Below the pieces are notes generated by a model, which was given only the letters and a program-made list of their open reading frames with translations, was not told the origin of the DNA and searched no databases. From NCBI GenBank assembly GCA_016213845.1, contig JACQZN010000011.1, forward strand, positions 93,885 through 157,884: 64,000 bases of DNA, given 5' to 3'. A program made the position numbers and the translations under genes. The DNA comes from Candidatus Wallbacteria bacterium. Its GTDB lineage: Bacteria > Muiribacteriota > UBA6191 > JACPRK01. This document shows, in pieces, positions 15,624-24,177 of the stretch (the stretch's first letter is position 1; every line of letters starts with the position of its first letter).

Positions 15624-17729
15624 ATGAAGAGAACGGCAGAGCGCTCGATCCGGGGAGTGGCCATCCCGATCGTCCTGATGGGCATCATCCTGGCGTCCGT
15701 GGTGATCAGCTCGCTGGTGCAGCGAGCTCTCCAGAGCAGCCGCAACGTCGACATCACCTACAACAAGAAGGTCGCGTACTACGCAGCCGAGACCGGATTG
15801 AATAAGGCGGTCCAGGAGCTGATGAAGTCGCCATTCTTCAGCCGGTTCGTGCTGAGGGACTACGTGGAGGCGATGCGCGTGGCGATGGGGCGGCCGGACA
15901 ACCAGGTCGGCCAGATCAAGCCGGACCTGGGCGAGAAGCGCTACGGACCGATCGCCCGGGGCGACGCCAAGCAGATCGGTGGCCTGGGCTGGGCGCAGCT
16001 GACAGGCAGGACGGACGACGGCATCTACGAGGTCACGCTCGTGGAGCACGTAGCGCAGGCGTTCATGGCCAAGGCGGGGGCGCCCGGCAAGGGCACGGTC
16101 GATCCCGTGAAGGCGACGCTCGACCACATCGCGGTCTACGCCAAGGGTGTCTACACGGACCCCGTGCTGGGCGAGACCTGGGCGCTCATCACGGCCAAGA
16201 TCGCCTTCCGGCCCGAGCCGTTCGTCTTCGAGTACGACACCAACGGCGACGGCATCTCGACCCCGCGCAAGCTCGACAAGCAGACAGACAAGGGCGTCAA
16301 GGAGATCCCGCCCCCGAGCGCGCTCGATGCCAAGATGTCGGACCTGGCGTACCACCCGTTCCTGTCGCAAGGCCGCTACGCAGTCTGGGGCTCCGGCAAC
16401 TTCCAGAGCCCCGCGCCGACCAACGTCAGCGTGCTCAAGACGCGCGTTTTCTATCAGACGGTCAAGAGCGGCGACGCCGTCCGGCCCATCCGTGACTTCG
16501 ACTTCACCGGCAACGCGATGAAGCTGCCGTCCGATCCGCCCGCGCCCGACTACTTCGCGAAGAACCCGACCTTCAACGCCGATCGTGAGTTCATCCAGTC
16601 TCTGCTCAAGACGGACAACCAGCAGTTCGTGCTCAACTTCGGCACGAACAAGCTGGTCAAGGACACCTTCTCCAAGGACACGATGGCCAAGGACTTGACG
16701 AAGCCCGGCGAGCTCGACACGACCCAGGCGATGGTGGAAGCCATGGTCGACACCGCGGCCGGCGGCAAGCTGCAGAACCTCGATCCGAAGGACAACCTGG
16801 GCAAGATCATCGGGGCCTGGGTGGACCAGTACACCGAGAAGCTGCCCGGTCGCACCGGAAAGACGACCTACGGAAAGGACGCCGGCCAGGCCCAGCTCCA
16901 GCTGATCGAGGACACCAGCCTGGGCAAGCGGGATACTTTTGCAACCAACCTGGGCAAAGTCTTCGACATCCCGCAGGCCGAGCTCGACAAGCTGAACAAG
17001 CTCATCAACGCCTTCTCGGCAGGCCAGGTGAAGGACGGCGGCGACCTGCTCGAGCTCAAGGCCGGCGACAAGTCCAAGCCGCCCGTCGCTTATGTGGACG
17101 AGCTGACGAGCGCCTACGAGTACTACGCGCCCGTCTCGTTCCCCCGCGGCAAGCCCGAGAAGTACACCGACCAGGTCCCCGACGGCCAGGCTATCAACGA
17201 CCTGAACGGCAACAAGAAGGTCGACCCGGAAGAGGTCGACGCCTATCTGGCGGCCAACCCGCAGCTAGGCGGAAAGCCTCCGATGGTGACGATGGATCGC
17301 TACCGGATCGGCAACGAATTCATCAATGCTCTCAAGAGCGGAGCCATCTCGGACCCGGCCGGCTTCTACGCAGACATGGAGAAGGCCGTTCAGGAGATCA
17401 ACTCCCCGCCGGTCAATCAGTACTTCACCGCCAGTCTATCGGCGCGCCCCCCGAGCTTCGCCCAGATGGAGCACACGATCATCCTCAAGGCGCAGAACGA
17501 TCCTCGGCTCGACATCCGTCTGAAGGATGCGTTGAAGGAAGCGCTCAAGTGGGTAGAGGTCCCGGGAGCCGAGAACGGCGAGACCGGCGAGGTCGCGCCC
17601 GTGGCCATCGCGCTCGGGCTCTCCTACAGCATGAAGTGGCAGTGCTTCTGCAAGGACCAGGCAGAGACGACCGACGATCCGAGCCGGGAAACCAAGCGCT
17701 CCGCCAGCGCCGGCGGGGTGGCGCGGTAG
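15624..17729 (+). CDS. PilX/GspK-like pilus assembly protein with EF-hand-like loop
   Basis: A 701-residue protein. The N-terminus matches PilX/GspK-type proteins: a short basic leader, a single hydrophobic helix (VAIPIVLMGIILASVVISSL) and then KKVAYYAAETGLNKAVQELM, the characteristic A-E-x-G-x-x-x-A pattern. It lacks the Phe/Glu prepilin site, as these proteins often do. The large globular part holds a convincing EF-hand loop, DLNGNKKVDPEE (acidic or polar residues at 1, 3, 5, 9, 12), and a partial one, DTNGDGIST, so calcium binding is likely. It is the third gene of the pseudopilin operon and a functional counterpart of the PilX-like gene at 54254-56029. Probable role: initiating or capping pseudopilus assembly. 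Confidence 0.75.
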   Translation: MKRTAERSIRGVAIPIVLMGIILASVVISSLVQRALQSSRNVDITYNKKVAYYAAETGLNKAVQELMKSPFFSRFVLRDYVEAMRVAMGRPDNQVGQIKPDLGEKRYGPIARGDAKQIGGLGWAQLTGRTDDGIYEVTLVEHVAQAFMAKAGAPGKGTVDPVKATLDHIAVYAKGVYTDPVLGETWALITAKIAFRPEPFVFEYDTNGDGISTPRKLDKQTDKGVKEIPPPSALDAKMSDLAYHPFLSQGRYAVWGSGNFQSPAPTNVSVLKTRVFYQTVKSGDAVRPIRDFDFTGNAMKLPSDPPAPDYFAKNPTFNADREFIQSLLKTDNQQFVLNFGTNKLVKDTFSKDTMAKDLTKPGELDTTQAMVEAMVDTAAGGKLQNLDPKDNLGKIIGAWVDQYTEKLPGRTGKTTYGKDAGQAQLQLIEDTSLGKRDTFATNLGKVFDIPQAELDKLNKLINAFSAGQVKDGGDLLELKAGDKSKPPVAYVDELTSAYEYYAPVSFPRGKPEKYTDQVPDGQAINDLNGNKKVDPEEVDAYLAANPQLGGKPPMVTMDRYRIGNEFINALKSGAISDPAGFYADMEKAVQEINSPPVNQYFTASLSARPPSFAQMEHTIILKAQNDPRLDIRLKDALKEALKWVEVPGAENGETGEVAPVAIALGLSYSMKWQCFCKDQAETTDDPSRETKRSASAGGVAR

Positions 17730-17863
17730 GCTCGAGCCTGCAGGTTCGAGGAGTGAGGGATGAATTGGTCGAAAGCAGGTACCGGATCGGTTTTGGTACC
17801 GTGAGATCTCGTCATAGCCTCTGAGGGTTCCTGCTGACTAGTTCCTGGGTGCGCGCCTTCACG

Positions 17864-18940
17864 ATGAGACCACGCTCGTCGATAGTTGCCCTCCTGTTCG
17901 CCGTCACGGCCGGTCTCGCAGCCGGCCGGGCGGCTGCGGGCCCAGGGCCTGACGAGGTCGCGGCGGCGAGGACGGCGCTTGCGACCTATGACGACGTGGT
18001 CCGGGCCCAGAAGGTCCGCTCGGGCGCCAACGTGACGCTGCAGCTGGACGACCCCTGTCCGGAGGTGCTCTCTACGCCGAAGGCAGCGCCGCTCTCTCAC
18101 GCCATCGACACGTTGACGCGGCTCGTGTCGCGCGAGCCCGGACACCCGCAGGCGCGCATCGTGCTGGCGCAGGCGCTGGAGCGCATGGGCCACTTCGGCC
18201 CGGCTGTGGAGCAGCTCGAGGCGCACGTAAAGCTCCATCCGGGCGACGCGGCGGCCTGGAACTCCCTGGGCGTCGCGCTCTCCAGGCGCGGTGGGAAGGG
18301 CTCGCTCGAGCGCAAGCTCGAGTGTTATCGACAATCGACGAAGCTCGAAACGACCAACCCAGCGGCGTGGGCAAATCTTTGCAACGCACTGACGATGGCG
18401 GGGCGCCCGGGCGAGGCGATCTCGGCCGGATTGCGCGCAACGAGGCTCAAGCCGCAGTACGTCTACGCCTGGATGAACCTGGGGGTGGCCTACGGGATGA
18501 AAGGCGACGCAGAACAGGAAGAGAAGGCCTACCTCGCTGCGATTCAGGTCCCGGCAACGGAGGAGAAGTGTCCATTTGCCCGGTTCAACCTGGGGCTCTG
18601 CTACGAGCGGCGCAAGCAGTACCCCCAGGCCATCGCCTGGTACCGGGACGCCCTGAGAGTGGGCCTGCCGCAGGGTCCTCGCTCCCGCGAGGCGGCCCTC
18701 TTCCGCCACAGCCTGGCGCGCGTGCTCTACCAGAACGGCGACTACACGGAGGCCACTTTCGAAGCGGCCGAGGCGATCCAGATAGCGCCCAACCTGCCGG
18801 AGCCTTACTCGCTGCTGGGCCATCTTCTGGAGCAGGCCGGCGACAAGGCCGCCTCCCGAAGGATGTTCGTGAAGGCCACCCAGCTGCTCGAGAAGTTCGG
18901 CCCATCGCACCCGGAGAGGGTGACCCGGCACGCGGAGTGA
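17864..18940 (+). CDS. Exported TPR protein
   Basis: About 358 residues. I chose ATG 17864 because it opens directly into a signal peptide (MRPRSSIVALLFAVTAGLAA); GTG 17849 is possible. The mature protein is built of tetratricopeptide repeats, for example VLAQALERMGHFGPAVEQLE, AWMNLGVAYGMKGDAEQEEK and PYSLLGHLLEQAGDKAASRR. TPR arrays bind other proteins, so a periplasmic assembly or scaffold role next to the pseudopilin operon is plausible, but no partner is identified. It is 134 bp from the PilX-like gene, so it may have its own promoter. Confidence 0.75.
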   Translation: MRPRSSIVALLFAVTAGLAAGRAAAGPGPDEVAAARTALATYDDVVRAQKVRSGANVTLQLDDPCPEVLSTPKAAPLSHAIDTLTRLVSREPGHPQARIVLAQALERMGHFGPAVEQLEAHVKLHPGDAAAWNSLGVALSRRGGKGSLERKLECYRQSTKLETTNPAAWANLCNALTMAGRPGEAISAGLRATRLKPQYVYAWMNLGVAYGMKGDAEQEEKAYLAAIQVPATEEKCPFARFNLGLCYERRKQYPQAIAWYRDALRVGLPQGPRSREAALFRHSLARVLYQNGDYTEATFEAAEAIQIAPNLPEPYSLLGHLLEQAGDKAASRRMFVKATQLLEKFGPSHPERVTRHAE

Positions 18941-18948
18941 GGCGACGG

Positions 18949-18993
18949 GCCTCAGGGATCAGGCGTCAGGCCTCAGGGATCAGGCTTCAGGAG
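18949..18993. repeat. Short repeat, CAGGGATCAGG type (inverse of 6909-6960)
   Basis: Units of CCTCAGGGATCAGGCGTCAGG, each varying slightly, repeat twice and a half immediately after the stop codon of the TPR gene. On the opposite strand they read CCTGATCCCTGAGG, the same family as at 6909-6960. Confidence 0.8.
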
Positions 18994-19090
18994 GCAGGGT
19001 TGTCGAAGGGAGCCGGCCGAGCGGGCCGAAGTTCCCCATGATCCGGAGCCGCTCTCATGTCGGGCGTTCGACGGACCGTACAGGCCGAGC

Positions 19091-19218
19091 CTACTGACTA
19101 CTGACTACTGACTACTGTCTACTGGCTACTCCTCCGCTTCCCCCTTCCATCTTCCACCTTCTATCTTCTACCTTCTCACTACTGACTACTGACTACTGAC
19201 TACTGTCTACTGTCTACT
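19091..19218. repeat. Compound microsatellite: ACTGACT and pyrimidine-rich repeats
   Basis: Two blocks of TACTGACTACTGACTACTG-type repeats (19091-19130 and about 19178-19218) flank a pyrimidine-rich block with TTCCATCTTCCACCTTCTAT-type sequence (19137-19175). The whole tract fills the space up to the MFS gene start at 19224. The pyrimidine block is the inverse complement of the sequence encoding the cytochrome C-terminus near 13564-13585. Confidence 0.85.
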
Positions 19219-19223
19219 TTCCT

Positions 19224-20492
19224 TTGCCCACCGCCAACGAGTCCTCGAGCCTCTGGAGTCCGTTTCGTCACCGGCTCTTTCGGCTCCTCTGGTTCGCCTC
19301 TCTGGCTTCCAACATAGGCACGTCGCTGCACGACGTGAGCGCGGCGTGGCTGATGACATCGCTCACGCTCTCGCCGATCATGATCGCGCTCATGCAGGCA
19401 GCATCGACGTTTCCGGTGTTCCTCCTGGCGCTGCCGGCGGGCGCCATCGCCGACGTTGTCGACCGGCGGCGGCTCCTGCTCTTCACGCAGACCTGGATGG
19501 CGCTGGCAGCGGCCGCGCTCTCTCTGCTCACACTGAGCGGTCATGTGGTCCCGACCACGCTCCTGGCGTTGACGCTGATCGCCGGGCTCGGCATGGCGCT
19601 CAACATCCCCGTGTGGCAGGCGATCACGGCGGACATGGTGCCGCGGCACGAGCTTGCTGCGGCCGCGGCCGCGGGTGGCATCGGCTTCAACATGGCGCGT
19701 GTGGTCGGCCCGGCCCTTGGCGGATTGCTCCTGGCTGCGGCCGGTCCTGGTCCGAGTGGGCCGGGAGCGGTGTTCATGCTCAACGCGGTGTCCTTTCTGG
19801 GCGTGATTGGAGTGCTGTACGGATGGCAACCAGCCCCGGCGTCGAGACGATTTCCCGTCGAGCGCATCTGGGAGGCGATGGCGACCGGCATCCGTTACGG
19901 CCGTCGTTCTGCGCGCCTGCAAGCCATCCTGGTGCGTACAGCCCCTTTCGTCTTCTGTGCCAGCGCGGCGTGGTCTCAGCTGGCGCTGATCGCTCGCACC
20001 CAGGTCCACGCCACTGCGACCGGCTATGGCTTGTTGCTGGCGAGCCTGGGAGTCGGCGCCGTCTTCGGCGGCACACTGCTGCCCGCCGCACGCCGAGCGC
20101 TGTCTCTGGACCGGCTGGCGGGCGTGAGCTACGGGGTCTTTGCAGCGGTCCTCTTCGCGGTCTCCGGCGCCCGGTCGGTGGCTGGACTGATCCCGTGGCT
20201 GCTGGCTGGCGGCGCGGTCTGGATGTTCATGATGTCGAGCATGAATGCCGCGGTGCAGCTCGTGGCGCCGGCCTGGGTGCGGGGACGGGCGCTTTCCTTG
20301 CACCTGCTGGTTTTCATGGCGGCATTTTCGGCCGGAAGCGTGGTCTGGGGCGTCACGGCCTCGAAGCTCGGCCTGCCTCGCACCTTCGTACTGGCCTCCG
20401 CAGGCATTGTCATCGGCTGGCTCCTCACCGCCTCGCATCGGCTCGTCACCTCCGAGGACACCGACTTCTCCGCCCCCGAGTCGCTGGCGTGA
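19224..20492 (+). CDS. MFS transporter of the enterobactin-exporter-like (MFS_3) type
   Basis: A 422-residue polytopic protein with about 12 predicted membrane helices. Early sequence FRLLWFASLASNIGTSLHDVSAAWLM and the loop DVVDRRRLLLFTQTW (the G-x-x-x-D-R-x-x-R/K motif A between helices 2 and 3) place it in the major facilitator superfamily. The pattern resembles the EntS-like exporter branch. Start TTG 19224 follows the microsatellite directly and no ribosome site is visible. The next internal Met would remove the first helix, so TTG is the best available choice. Probable function is proton-coupled export of a small molecule; the substrate is unknown. rsgA follows 73 bp later. Confidence 0.8.
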   Translation: MPTANESSSLWSPFRHRLFRLLWFASLASNIGTSLHDVSAAWLMTSLTLSPIMIALMQAASTFPVFLLALPAGAIADVVDRRRLLLFTQTWMALAAAALSLLTLSGHVVPTTLLALTLIAGLGMALNIPVWQAITADMVPRHELAAAAAAGGIGFNMARVVGPALGGLLLAAAGPGPSGPGAVFMLNAVSFLGVIGVLYGWQPAPASRRFPVERIWEAMATGIRYGRRSARLQAILVRTAPFVFCASAAWSQLALIARTQVHATATGYGLLLASLGVGAVFGGTLLPAARRALSLDRLAGVSYGVFAAVLFAVSGARSVAGLIPWLLAGGAVWMFMMSSMNAAVQLVAPAWVRGRALSLHLLVFMAAFSAGSVVWGVTASKLGLPRTFVLASAGIVIGWLLTASHRLVTSEDTDFSAPESLA

Positions 20493-20565
20493 GAGTCCCG
20501 CCACGGGTTGCAGCGGCGAACAGGCGACGCACCTGCCTCTTCCCACGGCCGTCCAATCCTTCGCG

Positions 20566-21627
20566 ATGAACACCACGAACCTCGAATCGCTCGGCTGGAA
20601 CCCTGTGCTCGCGGAGAGCTTCTCGCGGCTCTGGCCGTCCGGCCTCACCCCGGCCCGCATCAGCTCCGTTCACGGGAGCGCCTACGACGTCCTCTCGCCG
20701 AGTGGGCGATTGCTGGCCGAGCTCGCCGGCAAGCTTCGCCCCAGCGACGGAGCCGAACGGCCAGCGACCGGCGACTGGGTCGCTCTGGCCGAGCGCGCCG
20801 AAGATCGCAGGGCGACCATCCACGGCATCCTGCCCAGGCGGACCAAGCTGTCGCGAAAGGTCGCCGGGGCCACCACGCAGGAGCAGGTCGTCGCCGCGAA
20901 CGTCGACTTGCTCTTCATGGTCATGGCCCTGGACGATGATTTCAGTCCGCGACGCGCGGAGCGGTACCTCTCGATTGCCTGGGAGGCTGGCATCCAGCCT
21001 GTCATTCTGCTGAACAAGTCCGACGGCTGTGACGACTTCGCGGAGCGCATTCTGGAGATCGAGGCGGTGGCCCCCGGAGTGCCCGTCCTGGCCCTCAGCG
21101 CGCGGACGGGCTCTGGAATCGAGCAGCTTGCAACGTACCTGACGCCGGGCCGCACGGTTGCGCTGCTGGGCTCGTCGGGTGTCGGCAAGTCGACGCTGGT
21201 CAACCGGCTGTCAGGCTCCGAACTGCTCGAGACCCGGCCGGTCCGGGAGTGCGACGGCAAAGGCCGGCATACGACCACTCACCGGGAACTGGTGCCGCTG
21301 CCGCAGGGCGCCATCCTGATAGACAACCCTGGTCTGCGCGAGCTTCAGCTCTGGGAAGCCCCGGCTGGCGTAGCGGCGACCTTCCATGAGATCGGCGAGC
21401 TCGCCTCGGGCTGCCAGTTCCGCGACTGTACGCACCGGCATGAGCCAGGCTGCGCCGTGAAGGGCGCCGTCGAGACCGGTGAGCTCAGTGCGGAGCGCTT
21501 CCGCAGCTGGCAGAAGCTCGATCGGGAGCAGGCCTACCTGTCCCGGCGCGTCGATCAGCGCGCCCGGCTCGAAGAGAAGCGCCGCTGGCGCACGATCTCC
21601 AAGGCCATCCGGCGCATGCAGTCCTGA
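20566..21627 (+). CDS. rsgA: Ribosome small-subunit GTPase A
   Basis: A 353-residue protein from ATG 20566. The GTPase motifs appear in the circularly permuted order that defines this family: NKSD (G4, residues 150-153), then the P-loop GSSGVGKST (G1, 202-210), then DNPG (G3, 253-256, usually DTPG). An N-terminal OB-like domain (TGDWVALAE) precedes them. A C-terminal zinc-binding region follows (CQFRDCTHRHEPGC). RsgA acts late in 30S subunit maturation as a GTP-dependent checkpoint. The variant Asn in DNPG is the only oddity. The gene lies between an MFS transporter and a YfhO-like gene, with no evident functional link. Confidence 0.95.
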   Translation: MNTTNLESLGWNPVLAESFSRLWPSGLTPARISSVHGSAYDVLSPSGRLLAELAGKLRPSDGAERPATGDWVALAERAEDRRATIHGILPRRTKLSRKVAGATTQEQVVAANVDLLFMVMALDDDFSPRRAERYLSIAWEAGIQPVILLNKSDGCDDFAERILEIEAVAPGVPVLALSARTGSGIEQLATYLTPGRTVALLGSSGVGKSTLVNRLSGSELLETRPVRECDGKGRHTTTHRELVPLPQGAILIDNPGLRELQLWEAPAGVAATFHEIGELASGCQFRDCTHRHEPGCAVKGAVETGELSAERFRSWQKLDREQAYLSRRVDQRARLEEKRRWRTISKAIRRMQS

Positions 21628-21690
21628 CGGCCGCGGGGCAGGGCCCTTGCCAATCGCCCGGGCAAACTCCAAGCTGGCTGGCGTACGCCG

Positions 21691-24171
21691 ATGGAACCCA
21701 AGCGCCCCGTCTCCCCGCCAGCCGAGAGCCCCGCCGGGCCGCTCCCCCCCGGCCAGTGGGCCGACCGCGCCTGCCTGCTTGCGCTGCTCGCAGCCTCCAC
21801 GGTCTTCTTCTGGCCCGTGCTCTTTGGCGGCGAGACCTTCTACTTTCGCGACACGCTGCTCTACTACTACCCGCAGTCGCTGCTGACGGGACAGGCGTGG
21901 CGCGAGGGGCGCATCCCGCTCTGGGAACCCCGCATCGGTGCAGGTTTCCCGTATCTGGCGGACCCCCACTCTGCGGTCTTCTACCCGCTCACGGCCCTCG
22001 TGGCACTTTGCCCCATGCCGCGCGGCTACGACCTCTTCACGGCAGCCCACCTGCCGCTGATGGGACTGCCGTTCTTCGTCCTGATGCGTCGGTGGGGCCT
22101 GGGCAGAAGCGCGGCACTGATGGGCGCGGGCTTGCTGATGTTTTCGGGCTTCACCGTGAGCACGCTCAGCTTGAACGTGATCCGGGCCCAGGCCTGGATG
22201 CCGCTCACCATGCTTGCCTTCGAGGGGTTCCTGCGCACCGGCGGCCGCGGGGCACTGGCGGCCACGGCGCTCCTTCTGGCCGTTCAGTCGCTCGGCTGCG
22301 ACCCTCAGCACGTGGGATTCACGCTTCTGCTGCTTGCGCTGCAGGGCGGCCTGGGCTCCTCGCGGCCAGACACCGGGACGACCGGCCGCTGGAAGCGCGC
22401 CCTTCTCGGGGCGGCCGCGGCGGGGGCGTTCTCGTTCGTCTTGGCGGCGGTGCAGATCCTACCCATGCTGGAGCTCTTCTCGCAGTCGGCCCGCAATGCG
22501 GGCGTGAGCCGCCAGGAGCGGACCCACTACCAGCTTTCTCCGAGCCAGTTGCTCCACAGCATCCTTCCACTCCCATTTCCGGACCCGGCCATGCTTCCGT
22601 TCCGAGGGAGCTTTCCCGGCGGTGTGCCGCCGCTGTACCAGGACATCTACTGGGGACCGATCGCACTCGCCTTCGCGCTGGCCGCCTTCGGGTGGCGCGT
22701 CCGCGAGCGCGGCGTGGCGACCACGGCCGCCCCGTCCCGCCGGGCGGTCAGGGACACTCCGCCGCCCGCCCCCTCGCTCGGCCGGCTCGCACTGCTCTCA
22801 GCGGGGCTCGCCACACTCGGCTTACTTCTGGCCGTCGGCGACAATCTGCCCTTCTTCGAGCTCTTCACCACCGTCTTCTTCCCGCTCCGCGTCTTCCGCT
22901 ACCCGGCAAAGTACCTGATGCTCACAGCCATTGCGCTGGCGATGATGGCTGCAGCCGGCGCCGACGGAGTTGCTCGGGGTCAGGCCGCGAGTACGACCCT
23001 CTTCCGTCGCGCGCTTCTCGCCGCAGGCGGCTTCTTCGCCCTCTGCCTCGTGCTCGTGCGCACCGTGGGCCCTTCTCTTGCTGCGACCTTCCTGGGCGAG
23101 TGGTCGGCGGAGCAACCGTGGCTCGTCGAGCACCTGGCAGACCAGTGGTTCCTCTCGCTCACGGGAGGAGCGGGCCTCGTGCTCGCCTGTCTTGCGGCAC
23201 ACCACGCCGCCGAGCGACGAGAAGCTCTCCGCGGGCCTGTCGTCGCATCTCTCGCCGCCATCGCGCTGCTGGAGCTCGCGCTCGCCACGCGCCAGAGTTG
23301 CCCCTCGGCCCCGGACTGCTACGTCCAGGACACACCCGCCACTGCCCGCATTCTCCGGCGTGACGCCGGCCCCACCCTCCCGCCGAGATTCGTGGCGCGT
23401 CCGCCGGCCCGATTCCTCGTGCTGGGCGAGGACCCCAGCTCGTACCTCAAGTTGCAACTGGGGCGCCAGCTCATGACGCAGCTCAGGGGCGTACCGCACG
23501 GCTGTAACGCGCTGCTGGCCAGCCCCGCACTGCGGCTGGGCTCCTCGGCGGTGCTCTCGCAATGGTTCCAGACCGCGACCGGCGAGATCTGGGACCGGCT
23601 GGCCGCGGCGGCGGGCGCAGCCTACAGTCTCGAGATCGAGCCTCCGAAGGGGGGGCAACCGCCGGACCTCATCGGCCGCGTGGGCCCACTGACCGTCCGT
23701 AAGCTCGCTGGAGCGCTTCCCCGAGCGTTCGTGGCGACCAGCGCCGTCAGCCAACCCCCTGTCTCGACGCCACCTTGGCCCGAGCCGATGCTGGCGCTCG
23801 GCGACACCGCGCTCTTCGAGCTGCCCGCCGGCGAGCCGCCACGCGCGCTGGCCCCGACGGCTGTCCGCAGTTGCGTCGTCGAAAGCTACGGAGCCGACTC
23901 GCTCACCGTCCGCTTCGACCTCGAGGGCCGCGGCCTGCTGGTCGTGCTCGATCAGTACTACCCCGGATGGGTCGCCTCGGTCGACGGCCGGGAGCGCCCC
24001 ATTCACCGCGTCGCCGGTCTCTTCCGAGGCGTGGAGGTCGCCGCCGGAGAGCACCTGCTCCGGATGGAGTATCGCCCCCTGTCCTTCCGCGCGGGCGCAG
24101 CGATCAGCGTGGCAGCGCTGGCGCTTCTGGCCGCCTGGGTCTTCCTTCCACGCCGTCGCACGCCGGTTTGA
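21691..24171 (+). CDS. YfhO-like multi-pass membrane protein (putative GT-C-type glycosyltransferase)
   Basis: An 826-residue protein from ATG 21691. Early hydrophobic helix LACLLALLAASTVFFWPVLF-like sequence is followed by FRDTLLYYYPQ and a GRIPLWEPRIGAGFPYLADP loop, as in YfhO and related GT-C membrane enzymes. In these enzymes an acidic residue in the first outer loop is catalytic. About ten further membrane helices follow, then an extracytoplasmic beta domain ending with DQYYPGWVASVDGRE and a final helix, the typical YfhO C-terminus. Known relatives modify lipoteichoic acid or other surface glycans with lipid-linked sugars; here the acceptor is unknown. It converges with the histidine kinase gene, whose stop is only 6 bp away. 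Confidence 0.8.
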   Translation: MEPKRPVSPPAESPAGPLPPGQWADRACLLALLAASTVFFWPVLFGGETFYFRDTLLYYYPQSLLTGQAWREGRIPLWEPRIGAGFPYLADPHSAVFYPLTALVALCPMPRGYDLFTAAHLPLMGLPFFVLMRRWGLGRSAALMGAGLLMFSGFTVSTLSLNVIRAQAWMPLTMLAFEGFLRTGGRGALAATALLLAVQSLGCDPQHVGFTLLLLALQGGLGSSRPDTGTTGRWKRALLGAAAAGAFSFVLAAVQILPMLELFSQSARNAGVSRQERTHYQLSPSQLLHSILPLPFPDPAMLPFRGSFPGGVPPLYQDIYWGPIALAFALAAFGWRVRERGVATTAAPSRRAVRDTPPPAPSLGRLALLSAGLATLGLLLAVGDNLPFFELFTTVFFPLRVFRYPAKYLMLTAIALAMMAAAGADGVARGQAASTTLFRRALLAAGGFFALCLVLVRTVGPSLAATFLGEWSAEQPWLVEHLADQWFLSLTGGAGLVLACLAAHHAAERREALRGPVVASLAAIALLELALATRQSCPSAPDCYVQDTPATARILRRDAGPTLPPRFVARPPARFLVLGEDPSSYLKLQLGRQLMTQLRGVPHGCNALLASPALRLGSSAVLSQWFQTATGEIWDRLAAAAGAAYSLEIEPPKGGQPPDLIGRVGPLTVRKLAGALPRAFVATSAVSQPPVSTPPWPEPMLALGDTALFELPAGEPPRALAPTAVRSCVVESYGADSLTVRFDLEGRGLLVVLDQYYPGWVASVDGRERPIHRVAGLFRGVEVAAGEHLLRMEYRPLSFRAGAAISVAALALLAAWVFLPRRRTPV

Positions 24172-24177
24172 CGCGCG

